Shown piece after piece: positions 24,537 to 33,614 of a DNA stretch of 64,000 bases (position 1 is its first letter; each line of letters begins with the position of its first letter). Origin of the DNA: Bradyrhizobium sp. NP1 (lineage in GTDB: Bacteria; Pseudomonadota; Alphaproteobacteria; Rhizobiales; Xanthobacteraceae); assembly GCF_030378205.1 (NCBI RefSeq), contig NZ_CP127385.1, positions 5,558,001-5,622,000 of the forward strand, read 5' to 3'. Under the pieces are notes generated by a model that saw only the letters and a list, made by a program, of their open reading frames with translations, did not search any database and was not told the DNA's origin. Both the position numbers and the translations under genes were made by a program.

Positions 24537-25277
24537 ATGCCCGCACGCCCGAGCAAAAAGATCGAGGCCGCGCCCCGCGACGCAGCGCGCATCCGCCGCA
24601 ACGGCCGCCCGCGTGGGGCGACCGCAGCGTCCCGGATCTATGCCGAGCTGCGCGGCGAACTGGTAACGCTGCGGCGACGCCCGGGCGAAGCCATTTCGGA
24701 GGCCGAGATCGCGCTCGCCTATGGCGTCAGCCGCACGCCGGTGCGCGAGGCGATCCTGAAGCTCGCCGATGAAGGCCTGGTCGAGATCTTTCCGCAATCG
24801 GGCATCTTCGTCTCGCGCATCCCGCTCGCCGCGCTTCCCGAAGCCATCATCATCCGCAAGGCGCTGGAGGAAACCACGTCCCGTCTCGCGGCCGAGCGCG
24901 CCACCGCAAGCCAGATCCTGAACCTGCACTCGATCCTGGAACGTCAGCGCGAAGCCGATGCCGCGCGCGACCGTGACGCCTTTCACCAGGCGGACGAGAC
25001 ATTTCACGCCACCATCGCCGAGGTCGGCGGCTATCCGGGGATCTGGACCCTGATCCAACAGGTGAAGGTCCATGTCGATCGCTATCGCCAGCTCACGCTG
25101 CCCCTGATCGGCCGGATGTCGCAGGTCATCGTCGAGCACAAGGCGGTCCTGGACGCCATCGAGGCGCACGACCCCGCCGCTGCAGTCCATGCGATGGCGA
25201 GCCACCTGGAGCGGCTGCTCCAGGACATTTCCGCGACCCAGCACACCAATCCGGAGTTTTTCGACAAGCCAGGCTGA
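24537..25277 (+). CDS. GntR-family transcriptional regulator (FCD domain)
   Basis: 246 aa. A basic N-terminal tail (about 30 residues, PSKKIEAAPRDAARIRRNGR) precedes the winged helix (about 32-95: EAEIALAYGVSRTPVREAIL, wing FPQSGIFVSRI), then an FCD effector domain with HQADETFHATIAEVGG and MASHLERLLQDI. The ATG follows GAGAGAG. It lies between the ModA-like gene and a TRAP transporter on the same strand, and most likely controls the TRAP/cyclase genes (118 bp downstream); a role for the hydroxylase genes is possible. Ligand unknown. Confidence 0.88.
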   Translation: MPARPSKKIEAAPRDAARIRRNGRPRGATAASRIYAELRGELVTLRRRPGEAISEAEIALAYGVSRTPVREAILKLADEGLVEIFPQSGIFVSRIPLAALPEAIIIRKALEETTSRLAAERATASQILNLHSILERQREADAARDRDAFHQADETFHATIAEVGGYPGIWTLIQQVKVHVDRYRQLTLPLIGRMSQVIVEHKAVLDAIEAHDPAAAVHAMASHLERLLQDISATQHTNPEFFDKPG

Positions 25278-25395
25278 CAGGTGAAGACGCGGCAGCGAGC
25301 CGCGAGATCGTCGAGAAGTCGCGCAAGTCCTGATTGCTCGCCGCGGAATGTCTTGAAACAATGCAACTACAAAATGAATGGCCGGGAGGATGTCC

Positions 25396-26385
25396 ATGAA
25401 ACGCCGTGATTTCATCAAGCTTGGCGCGTTCGGCGCCGCAGCGGCGACCCTGCCGCAGCCGGCTTTCGCGCAGGCCAAGGCCATCTTCAAGGCTTCCGAC
25501 GTGCAGCCCGCCGGCTATCCGACCGTGGTCGCGACCGAAAACCTCGGCAAGAAGCTCGAGGCCGCGACCGGCGGGCGGCTCTCGGTGCAGATGTATCCCT
25601 CGATGCAGCTTGGCGGCGAAAAGGAAACCATCGAGCAGACCCAGATCGGCGCCATCCAGATCCTGCGCGTCAGCGCAGGCTCGCTCGGACCGATCGTCGA
25701 CGACATCAACGTCGTCAACATGCCCTTCCTGTTCAAGAGCATGGCGCAGGCCGAAAAGATGATGGACGGCCCGATCGGTGAGGAGCTCCTCGACAAGATC
25801 ACCGCCAACGCCAATGCCAATCTCGTTGCGCTGTGCTGGATGGATGCCGGCGCACGCAGCCTCTACAACACCAAGAAGCCGGTGAAGTCGATCGACGACA
25901 TCAAGGGACTGAAATTCCGCGTGATCGGCAATCCGATCTTCATCGACATGATGAACGCGCTCGGCGGCAACGGCGTGGCGATGGGCTACGACCAGGTGTT
26001 CAGCGCGCTGCAGACCGGCGTGATCGACGGCGCCGAGAACAACCCGCCGAGCTATGTGTTCAGCAACCACTACACGGCGGCGAAATATTTCTCGCTGACC
26101 GAGCACCTCGTCATTCCCGAAGTCCTGGTGTTCTCGAAACGCGCGTGGGCTTCGCTGTCGCCCGACGACCAGAACCTGATCAGGAAGTTCGCCCGCGAGG
26201 CGCAGATGGAGGAGCGCGAGCTCTGGAAGAAGTACGAGCAGCAGGCGATGGAGAAAGCCAAGGCAGCCGGCTGCGAGATCACCGAGATCGCCGACAAGGC
26301 ACCGTTCCAGAACGCGGTGAAGCCGGTGTGGGACAAATACGGACCGAAATACAAGGACATGATCACGCGCATCCAGGCGATCTGA
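25396..26385 (+). CDS. TRAP transporter periplasmic binding protein (DctP family)
   Basis: 329 aa. The N-terminus MKRRDFIKLGAFGAAAATLP with QPAFA is a Tat signal. KASDVQPAGYPTVVATENLG follows and the DctP hallmark region is IDDIKGLKFRVIGNPIF with MNALGGNGVAMGYDQVFSAL about residues 170-205; R178 in LKFRV would hold the substrate carboxylate, as in DctP proteins. It captures an organic acid for the DctQ-DctM pair encoded next. Start chosen at 25396 because GGGAGGA lies at the best distance; ATG 25390 is also possible. Confidence 0.93.
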   Translation: MKRRDFIKLGAFGAAAATLPQPAFAQAKAIFKASDVQPAGYPTVVATENLGKKLEAATGGRLSVQMYPSMQLGGEKETIEQTQIGAIQILRVSAGSLGPIVDDINVVNMPFLFKSMAQAEKMMDGPIGEELLDKITANANANLVALCWMDAGARSLYNTKKPVKSIDDIKGLKFRVIGNPIFIDMMNALGGNGVAMGYDQVFSALQTGVIDGAENNPPSYVFSNHYTAAKYFSLTEHLVIPEVLVFSKRAWASLSPDDQNLIRKFAREAQMEERELWKKYEQQAMEKAKAAGCEITEIADKAPFQNAVKPVWDKYGPKYKDMITRIQAI

Positions 26386-26419
26386 GCGGACGTCTCCAAG
26401 GCAAGTAGGAATCCGAGCA

Positions 26420-26935
26420 ATGGCCGCCCTGTTCCGCCGGATGATGGATGCGCTCTATCTCGCCTGCGTGGTGGTTGGAGTCGCAGCCTTTGTCCTGATC
26501 TCCGCGATCATCCCCTGGGCGGTCTTCACCCGCTATGTGCTCAACAGCGCCGCTTCCTGGCCCGAGCCGCTCGCCGTGCTGCTCACGATCGTGCTGACCT
26601 TCATCGGAGCGGCGGCCGCCTACCGGCTCAACCTGCACATGAACATCTCCTATTTCGCCGACAAGCTGCCCAAGCCGTGGCGGGCGCTGCTCGATCTCGT
26701 GGTCCAGCTCCTGATGGCGCTGATCGCGACCTTCATGATCGTCTGGGGCGAGCGGCTGGTCGAGGTGACATGGCACAATACCATCGCCGATTTTCCGTTC
26801 CTGTCGGTCGGCGTCACCTATTTGCCGATCCCGATCGGCGGCGTCTGCCTGCTGCTGTTCGTCATCGAGCGCGTGCTGCTTGGCCTTCCACCGGATCCGA
26901 TCGCGCACCGGCAGGAAGCCGCGCCATTCGAATGA
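26420..26935 (+). CDS. TRAP transporter small membrane subunit (DctQ family)
   Basis: 171 aa with four predicted membrane helices: about 11-33, 48-66, 90-112 and 131-155. WAVFTRYVLNSAASWPEPLA after helix 1 is the DctQ signature (R-Y-x-x-x with a nearby W-x-E-x). It links the binding protein to the large DctM channel. Located 34 bp after the DctP gene and 17 bp before DctM. Confidence 0.92.
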   Translation: MAALFRRMMDALYLACVVVGVAAFVLISAIIPWAVFTRYVLNSAASWPEPLAVLLTIVLTFIGAAAAYRLNLHMNISYFADKLPKPWRALLDLVVQLLMALIATFMIVWGERLVEVTWHNTIADFPFLSVGVTYLPIPIGGVCLLLFVIERVLLGLPPDPIAHRQEAAPFE

Positions 26936-26952
26936 GGAATTAAGAGGCGGAT

Positions 26953-28242
26953 ATGGATATCCTCGTCCTGCTCGGCACCATGCTGGTCTGCTTCCTGATC
27001 GGCATGCCGATCGCCTATTCGCTGGCGATGGCCGCGATCGCCGGCGCGCTTTCGATCGGCATTCCGCTCGAAGCCTTGATGCTGAAAATTTCCGACGGCG
27101 TCAGCAAGGTCGCGATGCTCACGATCCCGTTCTTCGTGCTCGCGGGCGCGATCATGGCGGAGGGCGGCATGGCGCGGCGGCTGGTGGCTTTCGCCGACGT
27201 GCTGGTCGGCTTCACCCGCCTGCGCGGCGGGCTTTCCATCGTCAATGTGCTGGCGACGACGTTCTTGAGCGGCATTTCCGGCTCCGCGGTGGCCGATACC
27301 TCCGCGATCGGCTCGGTGATGATCCCGCAGATGGAGCGGACCGGCTATCCGCGGGTGTTCGCGACCAACCTGACCATCACCTCCTCGGTGCAGGCGCTGC
27401 TGGTGCCGCCGAGCCACAATGCGGTGCTCTATTCGCTCGCGACCGGCGGCACGATCTCGATCAGCGCGCTGTTCATGGCTGGCGTGTTTCCCGGCCTGCT
27501 GCTCGGGCTCTCGCTGATCATTCTCTGCCTCGTCGTCGCCTACCGCGAGAGCCACCCGCGCGGCCAGAGCGTGCCGATGAAGGATGCGGTCCGGATCACC
27601 ATCGATGCCGCCTGGGGGCTGATCACGCTCGTCATCATCCTCGGCGGCATTCTGGGCGGCATTTTCACCGCAATCGAAGCCGGCGCCGTGGCGTGCGTGT
27701 GGGCATTCTTCGTCACGATGTTCATCTACCGCGACTATCGCTGGCGCGACCTGCCGGTGCTGCTGCATCGCACGCTGCGCACGGTCGCGATGGTGATGAC
27801 GCTGATCGCATGCGCCTCCAGCGTCGGCTACATCATGGCGCTGACGCAGATGCCGGCGAAGATGACGGCCTTCTTCCTGTCGATCTCCAGCAACAAATAC
27901 GTCATCCTGTTCCTGATCAACATCCTGCTGCTGGTGCTCGGCACGCTGGTCGACATGGCGCCCTCGATCCTGATCGCGACGCCGATCCTGCTTCCTGTCA
28001 TGCAAAATTTCGGCGTCAACCCGGTTCATTTCGGCATGATCATGCTGCTCAACCTCGGCATCGGGCTGTGCCATCCGCCGGTCGGCGCGATCCTGTTCGT
28101 GGGCTGCGCCGTCGGCAAGGTCACCATCGAGCAGGTGATGCGGAAAATCTGGCCGTTCTATGCGGTGATGTTCCTGGTGCTGATGGCGGTCACCTACCTG
28201 CCCGAGATCTCGCTCTGGCTGCCGCAGCACATCCTGCGCTGA
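26953..28242 (+). CDS. TRAP transporter large membrane subunit (DctM family)
   Basis: 429 aa, the usual DctM length, with about 12 membrane segments. FFVLAGAIMAEGGMARRLVA and FLSGISGSAVADTSAIGSVM are conserved DctM stretches that line the sodium and substrate sites, and GLCHPPVGAILFVGCAVG is the matching element in the second half. It imports the dicarboxylate-like ligand of the DctP protein with sodium. RBS AAGAGGCGG precedes the ATG. Confidence 0.94.
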   Translation: MDILVLLGTMLVCFLIGMPIAYSLAMAAIAGALSIGIPLEALMLKISDGVSKVAMLTIPFFVLAGAIMAEGGMARRLVAFADVLVGFTRLRGGLSIVNVLATTFLSGISGSAVADTSAIGSVMIPQMERTGYPRVFATNLTITSSVQALLVPPSHNAVLYSLATGGTISISALFMAGVFPGLLLGLSLIILCLVVAYRESHPRGQSVPMKDAVRITIDAAWGLITLVIILGGILGGIFTAIEAGAVACVWAFFVTMFIYRDYRWRDLPVLLHRTLRTVAMVMTLIACASSVGYIMALTQMPAKMTAFFLSISSNKYVILFLINILLLVLGTLVDMAPSILIATPILLPVMQNFGVNPVHFGMIMLLNLGIGLCHPPVGAILFVGCAVGKVTIEQVMRKIWPFYAVMFLVLMAVTYLPEISLWLPQHILR

Positions 28243-28354
28243 GGTGCGATTGCGGCTGCTTGAACAAGGCGGCAAAACGCGCCAGCATGGGTCCGGGAAA
28301 CGTCCCTCGCCGATCGCCCGTCCAGAAGGCGCTCAACAAGGTGAAAATAACCAC

Positions 28355-29038
28355 GTGAAAATCGTCGACCTGAGCCGCGAGCTCTATCACCGCACGCCGA
28401 GCTATCCCGGCCATCCGCCGATTATCCACGGGATGTGGAAGAGCCACGAGGAGGCGCTCGCCGAATCCAGGGTCTGGGGCCTGGCATCGATGTTCCTCTC
28501 GATGGCCGACCATGGCGGCACGCATATCGATGCGCCCCGGCATTTCGGCCCGCGCGGCATTCCGATCAACGAATATCCGCTGGAAAAATGCATCGTGCCG
28601 GGCATCTGCCTCGACCTGCGGCATATCCCGCCGCGCGCGGAAATTGCGCCCGCGGATATCGAGGCCGCCGTGGCGAAAGCCGGCGTCGCGGTGCCGAAGG
28701 GCGGCACCGTGCTGCTATGCACCGGCCATCACGCGCGCACCTTTCCGCGCAAGGAATATGCGACCGACAATTCCGGCGTGAACGTCGCGGCGACCGAATG
28801 GCTCGCGGGACAAGGCATCGTGCATTTCGGCATCGACTCGATGCGGCCCGGCCCCGAAGGCGACGTCAACCTGCTGGTCCACAAGGCCTGCCTCGACCTC
28901 GACATCACCCATATCGAGAGCCTGTGCAATCTCGAGGCCCTGCTCGGCCAGGGCTCCTTCACCTTCATCGGCCTGCCCCTGAAATGGCGGGAGGGCACGG
29001 CTTCGCCGATCCGCGCCGTCGCCGTATTCGGCCTGTAA
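28355..29038 (+). CDS. Cyclase-family metal-dependent hydrolase (kynurenine-formamidase-like fold)
   Basis: 227 aa from a GTG start; in-frame extensions upstream to 28244 are unconserved. The metal-binding motif of the family is seen as H53-GGT-H57-I-D59-APR-H63-F (DHGGTHIDAPRHF), typical of PF04199 enzymes: bacterial kynurenine formamidase KynB, isatin hydrolase and related amidohydrolases with zinc or manganese. The N-terminus VKIVDLSRELYHRTPSYPGH is standard. It follows the TRAP genes by 112 bp and precedes a Bug protein by 10 bp, so it probably hydrolyses the imported compound or its cyclic amide or lactone. Which substrate cannot be said. Confidence 0.88.
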   Translation: MKIVDLSRELYHRTPSYPGHPPIIHGMWKSHEEALAESRVWGLASMFLSMADHGGTHIDAPRHFGPRGIPINEYPLEKCIVPGICLDLRHIPPRAEIAPADIEAAVAKAGVAVPKGGTVLLCTGHHARTFPRKEYATDNSGVNVAATEWLAGQGIVHFGIDSMRPGPEGDVNLLVHKACLDLDITHIESLCNLEALLGQGSFTFIGLPLKWREGTASPIRAVAVFGL

Positions 29039-29048
29039 GGAGAACCAC

Positions 29049-30065
29049 TTGGTTCGGCAAAACAACGAACAGCCCATGCGATCGCGTCGCGCCTTCCTGC
29101 GCAGGGCCGGCCTCGTCTTGGGTGCAACCGCCGTCTGCGGCCTCGGCATGAGAGGCGCAAAAGCGGCAGGCTATCCGGAGCGGCCGATCAGGATCATCGT
29201 GCCGTTTGCGCCTGCCGGCCCGACCGACATCATGGCGCGGGTGCTCGCCACCCATCTCGGTGAAGCGCTGCCCGGCACCGTCGTTGTCGAGAACCGCCCC
29301 GGCGCAGGCGGCAATATCGGCATTGGCATAGCCGCGCATGCGGACGCCGACGGCCACACGCTCCTGATCACCTCCTCGGCCTATGTCGTCAATCCCGGCC
29401 TCTATTCGAAAATTCCGTACGACCCCTACAAGGACTTTGCGCCGGTCGCCGAGCTCGGCACCTCGCCCAACGTGATCCTGGTCGATCCCGGCTTGCGAAT
29501 AAATTCGATCGCTGATCTGATCGCCCGCGCGAAAGCCAACCCGAACGAGCTGAACTATGCGAGCCCCGGCATCGGCACCACGCCGCATCTGTCCGGCGAG
29601 CTGTTCAAGCTGGTCTGCGGGGTCAACCTCACTCATGTGCCGTTTTCCGGCGCAGGGCCTGCGATCCAGGCGATCCTGAGCCACACCACCCAGGTGGCGT
29701 TCGCCGCACTGCCGCCGGCGCATCCGCATATCGAGGCCGGCGCGCTCAAGGCGCTCGCGGTCACGGGTCCGCACCGCTGGTTCGACCTGCCCGACGTTCC
29801 GACCATGGTCGAGCTCGGTTATAAGGATTTCCTCTCCGACACATTCCAGGGCTTTCTGGCGCCAGCCAGGACACCCCCTGCCATCATCGAGGTGCTCGCG
29901 GACAAGTCGATCCAGATCCTCAAGACGCCGAAGATTTCGGAACAGCTCCGCAATGACGGCTTCGAGGTGCTCGCCAACGGCCCTGCCGGGATGAAGAAGC
30001 GTATTGAGGATGAAGTGCCGAAATGGCGCGACATCATCGCAAAAGCCGGGATCCAGCCGGTCTGA
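29049..30065 (+). CDS. TctC/Bug-family periplasmic binding protein (orphan, Tat-like signal)
   Basis: 338 aa. A TTG start at 29049 is chosen because AAGGAGA stands seven bases before it and only 10 bp separate it from the cyclase stop; the next ATG (29076) has no ribosome-binding site. The signal has a twin arginine (RSRRAFLRRAGLVLGATAVC). Mature sequence GYPERPIRIIVPFAPAGPTD is the Bug ligand loop, and NELNYASPGIGTTPHLSGEL and GFLAPARTPPAIIEVLADKS follow. It belongs to the TRAP-cyclase operon although no tctAB is near, so it may serve a distant TctAB. Confidence 0.9.
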   Translation: MVRQNNEQPMRSRRAFLRRAGLVLGATAVCGLGMRGAKAAGYPERPIRIIVPFAPAGPTDIMARVLATHLGEALPGTVVVENRPGAGGNIGIGIAAHADADGHTLLITSSAYVVNPGLYSKIPYDPYKDFAPVAELGTSPNVILVDPGLRINSIADLIARAKANPNELNYASPGIGTTPHLSGELFKLVCGVNLTHVPFSGAGPAIQAILSHTTQVAFAALPPAHPHIEAGALKALAVTGPHRWFDLPDVPTMVELGYKDFLSDTFQGFLAPARTPPAIIEVLADKSIQILKTPKISEQLRNDGFEVLANGPAGMKKRIEDEVPKWRDIIAKAGIQPV

Positions 30066-30287
30066 ACCGCGCCGGGCGCTAACCCTCTCGCACGCCCAGC
30101 TGTCGTGCGGCTGTCGTGCGCGCCGCCTCCCGGAGGAACAGGCATTAACACCGGTCCGGCCGGAATCTTCCCGTGCGCTCCCTCCATAGACGCGCGGCAA
30201 AAGCCCGCTTAAACTCCCCGACAACCGACGCCGGAGCAACCGGCGCGCCGGGCGGCACTGCCGCCGAAAGATCAAGGGGAGGAAACC

Positions 30288-31595
30288 ATGGATCACATCC
30301 GGCGGATCCGGCGCGCTGCGCTCGTTGCGGCAACCATCGTTGTTCCTGTCGCGCTGACCGCACCCGCCTCGGCGGAAGATACTTTCAAGCTGGGCGTCGT
30401 AACGTTCCTGTCCGGGCCGGCGGCCGAGAGCTTTGGCGTGCCGGCGCGCAACGGCGGCCAGTTCGTGGTCGAGGAATTGAACAAGGGCGCGGCGCCCACC
30501 CCCTACGACAAGGTCGGGTTCGGCGGCATGAAGATCGAACCTGTCGTCATCGACGAGAACGGCGGCGCGACCAAGCAGGTGCAGGAACTGCGCAACCTCT
30601 ACGAACGCGACAAGGTTGACGTCGTGCTCGGCTATATCGGTTCCGGCGACTGCCTCGCGGTGGCGCCGATCGCCGAAGAGCTGAAGAAGATGCTGATCCT
30701 GATGGATTGCGGCACGCCGCGCATCTTCGAGGAAGCGAAGTACAACTACGTGTTCCGGACCGCCGCGCATGCCACGATGGATAATGTCGGCCTCATCCGT
30801 TACATGAAGGCGAAGGGCGTCAAGATGACGACGCTTTCCGCCATCAACCAGGATTACGCCTGGGGCCAGGACAGCCGGGCCGACTTCCTCGCCGCCGCCG
30901 GACAGCTTTACCCCGACGCCAAGCTGCAAGCCGACCTGTTCCCGAAATTTGGCGCCGGCCAGTACGGCACCGAGATCTCGGCCTTGGTCAGCGCGGGATC
31001 CGACGTCGTCTATTCGAGCCTGTGGGGCGGCGACCTGCAGGCCTTCATCCTGCAGGCGACCCCGCGCGGCCTGCCCAAGCGCAGCCAGCTCGTGCTGAGC
31101 GCCGCCGACCATGTGCTGCCGCCGCTCAGCGACAAGATGCCCGACGGCACCATCATCGGTGCGCGTGGGGCCTATGGCCTGATGTCGCAGAAATCGCCGA
31201 TCAACGACTGGTTCTTCAAGGGCTACCAGAACGCCAACGGCATCTACCCCGTCCAGGCCGCCTATCGCATCGCGCAGTCGATCCTCGGACTGAAGACGGC
31301 GGTGGAAAAGGCGATGGCCAAGAACGGCGGCAAGAAGCCGTCGACCGACGAGCTGATCGCGGCAATGACCGGGCTCGAATGGCAATCGCCGGGCGGCCTG
31401 ATCCAGATGAAGCTCGCCGACGGCCACCAGGCGATCCAACCGATCGCCTTCAGCCGCACCAAGTACAATCCGGACCTGAAGCGGGTCGACCTCGTCGACA
31501 TCCAGTATTTCCCGGCCGAATGCGTCAACCCGCCGGCTGGTGTGAAGTCGATCGACTGGATCAAGGGCGGCATGCAAGGAGCCAAATGCAACTGA
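30288..31595 (+). CDS. ABC transporter solute-binding protein, branched-chain amino acid (LivK) type
   Basis: 435 aa. Signal peptide to about residue 29 (VPVALTAPASA), then EDTFKLGVVTFLSGPAAESF. The periplasmic type 1 fold is visible: ENGGATKQVQELRNLYERDK (substrate-loop helix), VDVVLGYIGSGDC and SAINQDYAWGQDSRADFL near 185. It sits behind a strong AGGGGAGG site. The operon continues with two permeases and two ATPases. In Bradyrhizobium such systems often carry aromatic acids, amides or amino acids; specificity is unknown. RBS-proximal leader 30066-30287 holds a perfect 11-bp tandem repeat (30099-30120) and no other clear signal. Confidence 0.92.
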   Translation: MDHIRRIRRAALVAATIVVPVALTAPASAEDTFKLGVVTFLSGPAAESFGVPARNGGQFVVEELNKGAAPTPYDKVGFGGMKIEPVVIDENGGATKQVQELRNLYERDKVDVVLGYIGSGDCLAVAPIAEELKKMLILMDCGTPRIFEEAKYNYVFRTAAHATMDNVGLIRYMKAKGVKMTTLSAINQDYAWGQDSRADFLAAAGQLYPDAKLQADLFPKFGAGQYGTEISALVSAGSDVVYSSLWGGDLQAFILQATPRGLPKRSQLVLSAADHVLPPLSDKMPDGTIIGARGAYGLMSQKSPINDWFFKGYQNANGIYPVQAAYRIAQSILGLKTAVEKAMAKNGGKKPSTDELIAAMTGLEWQSPGGLIQMKLADGHQAIQPIAFSRTKYNPDLKRVDLVDIQYFPAECVNPPAGVKSIDWIKGGMQGAKCN

Positions 31596-31633
31596 CGCGC
31601 GATTGACGTGCAACTGAGCGGCGCCTGGTTCTC

Positions 31634-31732
31634 ATGGACGGCAGAAGCGGCGTGAGCGAGGTGCTTGCGCCGCTTTCTCCTGCGGAGGACCAGGCCTTCA
31701 CTTCGAAGCGACCGGCGATGAAGGCAGCATGA
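31634..31732 (+). CDS. Possible 32-codon leader peptide coupled to the permease gene
   Basis: An ATG at 31634 opens a frame of 32 codons (MDGRSGVSEVLAPLSPAEDQ, ending KRPAMKAA) whose TGA overlaps the permease ATG (ATGA at 31729-31732). It spans the hairpin at 31645-31675. It could couple translation into livH, or be chance. No clear ribosome-binding site and no known similarity. Confidence 0.25.
   Translation: MDGRSGVSEVLAPLSPAEDQAFTSKRPAMKAA
31645..31675 (+). terminator. Stem-loop between binding-protein and permease genes
   Basis: AAGCGGCG (31645-31652) pairs with CGCCGCTT (31668-31675) across a 15-nt loop, followed by TCTCC. Hairpins here commonly lower expression of the membrane genes relative to the binding protein by partial termination or mRNA processing. 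Confidence 0.45.
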
Positions 31733-32625
31733 ATTTCTTCCTGACCATCATCCTCGACGGCCTGATAGAGGCCTCATGGCTGTTCGTGGTCGCGCTTGGG
31801 CTAACGCTGGTGTTCGGCGTGCTGAAGATCCTCAACATTGCCCACGGCAGCTTCTACGCGCTCGGCGCCTATGTCGCGGCCACCACCGTCACGCTGGCCG
31901 CCGCGCACAGCCTGCCGCCGGCCTTCGGCTTTGTCGCGATGCTGATCACGGTCGCACTGATCGCCTCCATCGTCGGGTTCCTGCTCGAGCGTGGCCTTTT
32001 CAAGCTGTTCTATGGTCGCGACGAGGTCGTGCTGCTGCTCGTGACCTATGCCGTCTTCCTGATCCTGGAGGACACCACCAAGCTGATCTGGGGCGTGAAC
32101 CCGATCTACGCCACGCAACCTTACGAGCTGTTCGGCAATGTCGAGTTCGCCGGACTCTATTATGTCGGCTACGACTTGCTGCTGATCCCGGCCGCGGCCG
32201 CGATCGGGTTTGCGGTCTGGTTCGGTCTCAATCGCACCGTGATGGGCAAGATCGTGCTCGCGGTGATCCATAACGAGGAAATGAGCGTCAGCATGGGGGT
32301 GCGGGTCAACCGCGTGTATGCGGCGGCCTTTGCCTTCGGCGTGCTGCTGGCGGCGCTCGCCGGCGCGCTGACGGCGCCCAAGATCTCGATGCAGCCGGGC
32401 CTCTCCTCCGATGTGATCATCCTGAGCTTCGCCATCGTGGTGATCGGCGGACTCGGCAGCGTCGAAGGCGCGGCCGTCGGCGCCCTTCTGGTTGGGCTGG
32501 CGCGATCGGCCTCGGTGCACCTGATGCCGCAGATCGAGCTGTTCATGATCTATGTGATCATGGCGGCGGTGCTGCTGTTCCGCCCGGAAGGGCTGTTCAA
32601 GCGCGAGACCGCGAGGCGGATCTGA
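31729..32625 (+). CDS. livH: ABC permease, LivH type
   Basis: 298 aa, about 8 membrane spans. GLIEASWLFVVALGLTLVFG, NIAHGSFYALGAYVAA and IGGLGSVEGAAVGALLVGLA are the conserved LivH stretches. Its last base is shared with the first base of the LivM gene (TGATG), so the two permeases are coupled and form the heterodimeric channel. Confidence 0.92.
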   Translation: MNFFLTIILDGLIEASWLFVVALGLTLVFGVLKILNIAHGSFYALGAYVAATTVTLAAAHSLPPAFGFVAMLITVALIASIVGFLLERGLFKLFYGRDEVVLLLVTYAVFLILEDTTKLIWGVNPIYATQPYELFGNVEFAGLYYVGYDLLLIPAAAAIGFAVWFGLNRTVMGKIVLAVIHNEEMSVSMGVRVNRVYAAAFAFGVLLAALAGALTAPKISMQPGLSSDVIILSFAIVVIGGLGSVEGAAVGALLVGLARSASVHLMPQIELFMIYVIMAAVLLFRPEGLFKRETARRI

Positions 32626-33614
32626 TGGGACGTCACCACCCCCTCGCCCTGCTCGTTCCGGTGATCGCGGTCACGCTGCTCGGCCGGCTGCTGCCGACCT
32701 GGACCCTGTCGCTGGCGACGATCGCCGCCGCCAACGCGCTGGTCGCTCTCGGCATCGTGATCGTCGCGCGCACCGGCAACGTGTCGTTCGGGCAAGGATT
32801 GTTCTTTGCCTCGGGCGGCTATGGCGTGGCGCTGGTCGCCAACCATTGGGGCATCACCGATGCGGTCGCGCAATTGCTGATCGGCGCCATCTGCGGCGGC
32901 CTGCTCGGCCTCCTGATCGGTCCGCTGATTGCCCGCTATAGCGGAATCTTCTTCGGCATGCTGACGCTTGCGCTGTCGATGGTGTTTTACGGCGTGCTGG
33001 TCAAGACCACCGTGCTCGGCGGTTCCGACGGCTTCAACGTCGGCCGCCCGAGCCTGTTCGGCGTGACGTTCACCGACACGCGCGAGGCCGACTTCATGCT
33101 CTATGCCGTCGCGGTCGTCACCACCGGGTTTGCCGCCATCGCGGCGACGATCCTGTTCCGTTCCGAATTCGGGCTGGCCAGTCTCGCGGTACGCGAGAAC
33201 AATCTTCGGGTCGAATATCTCGGCCTGTCGGCGAGCCGGGTCATCACGGTCAACTTCGCGGTTGCTGCGGCTTGCGCGGGAACCAGCGGCGCGTTTGCGC
33301 TGATGGCGCAACGGCATATCGATCCGCAATTCGCCTACTGGACCACGTCCGGCGAGTTCGTCTTCATCGCGGTGCTCGCCGGATATCAAAGCGTGGTCGC
33401 GGTGTTCGTGGCTTCGCTCGCGCTCGAACTCGTGCGCTCCTTCTCGAACCTGTATTTGCCCAACACCTGGCAGCTCGTGCTCGGCTTCTTCCTGCTCGCC
33501 GTCATCCTGTTCCTGCCTCGCGGCGTCGGCTCGCTCTGGATTCGCGAGGGCCGCAGGAAGCCCGAGGCGCCGGCGGCAACCGCCACCGCCACCGAGGAAA
33601 GGACCGCGTCGTGA
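32625..33614 (+). CDS. livM: ABC permease, LivM type
   Basis: 329 aa. LATIAAANALVALGIVIVAR with TGNVSFGQGLFFASGGYGVA is the LivM signature, and ALSMVFYGVLVKTTVLGGSD with AVRENNLRVEYLGLSASRVI (the coupling-helix region contacting the ATPases) follow. The C-terminus is a soluble Ala/Thr/Glu-rich tail. It overlaps the ATPase gene by GTGA. Confidence 0.91.
   Translation: MGRHHPLALLVPVIAVTLLGRLLPTWTLSLATIAAANALVALGIVIVARTGNVSFGQGLFFASGGYGVALVANHWGITDAVAQLLIGAICGGLLGLLIGPLIARYSGIFFGMLTLALSMVFYGVLVKTTVLGGSDGFNVGRPSLFGVTFTDTREADFMLYAVAVVTTGFAAIAATILFRSEFGLASLAVRENNLRVEYLGLSASRVITVNFAVAAACAGTSGAFALMAQRHIDPQFAYWTTSGEFVFIAVLAGYQSVVAVFVASLALELVRSFSNLYLPNTWQLVLGFFLLAVILFLPRGVGSLWIREGRRKPEAPAATATATEERTAS

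Noticed and set aside
30099..30120. Two tandem copies of GCTGTCGTGCG as a start of a repeat array
   Set aside because: Only two copies and no spacer pattern; not a CRISPR or iteron set.
28965..31613. A minus-strand open frame of 882 codons
   Set aside because: Antisense to a Bug protein and a LivK-type binding protein with signal peptides; composition is that of a shadow frame.
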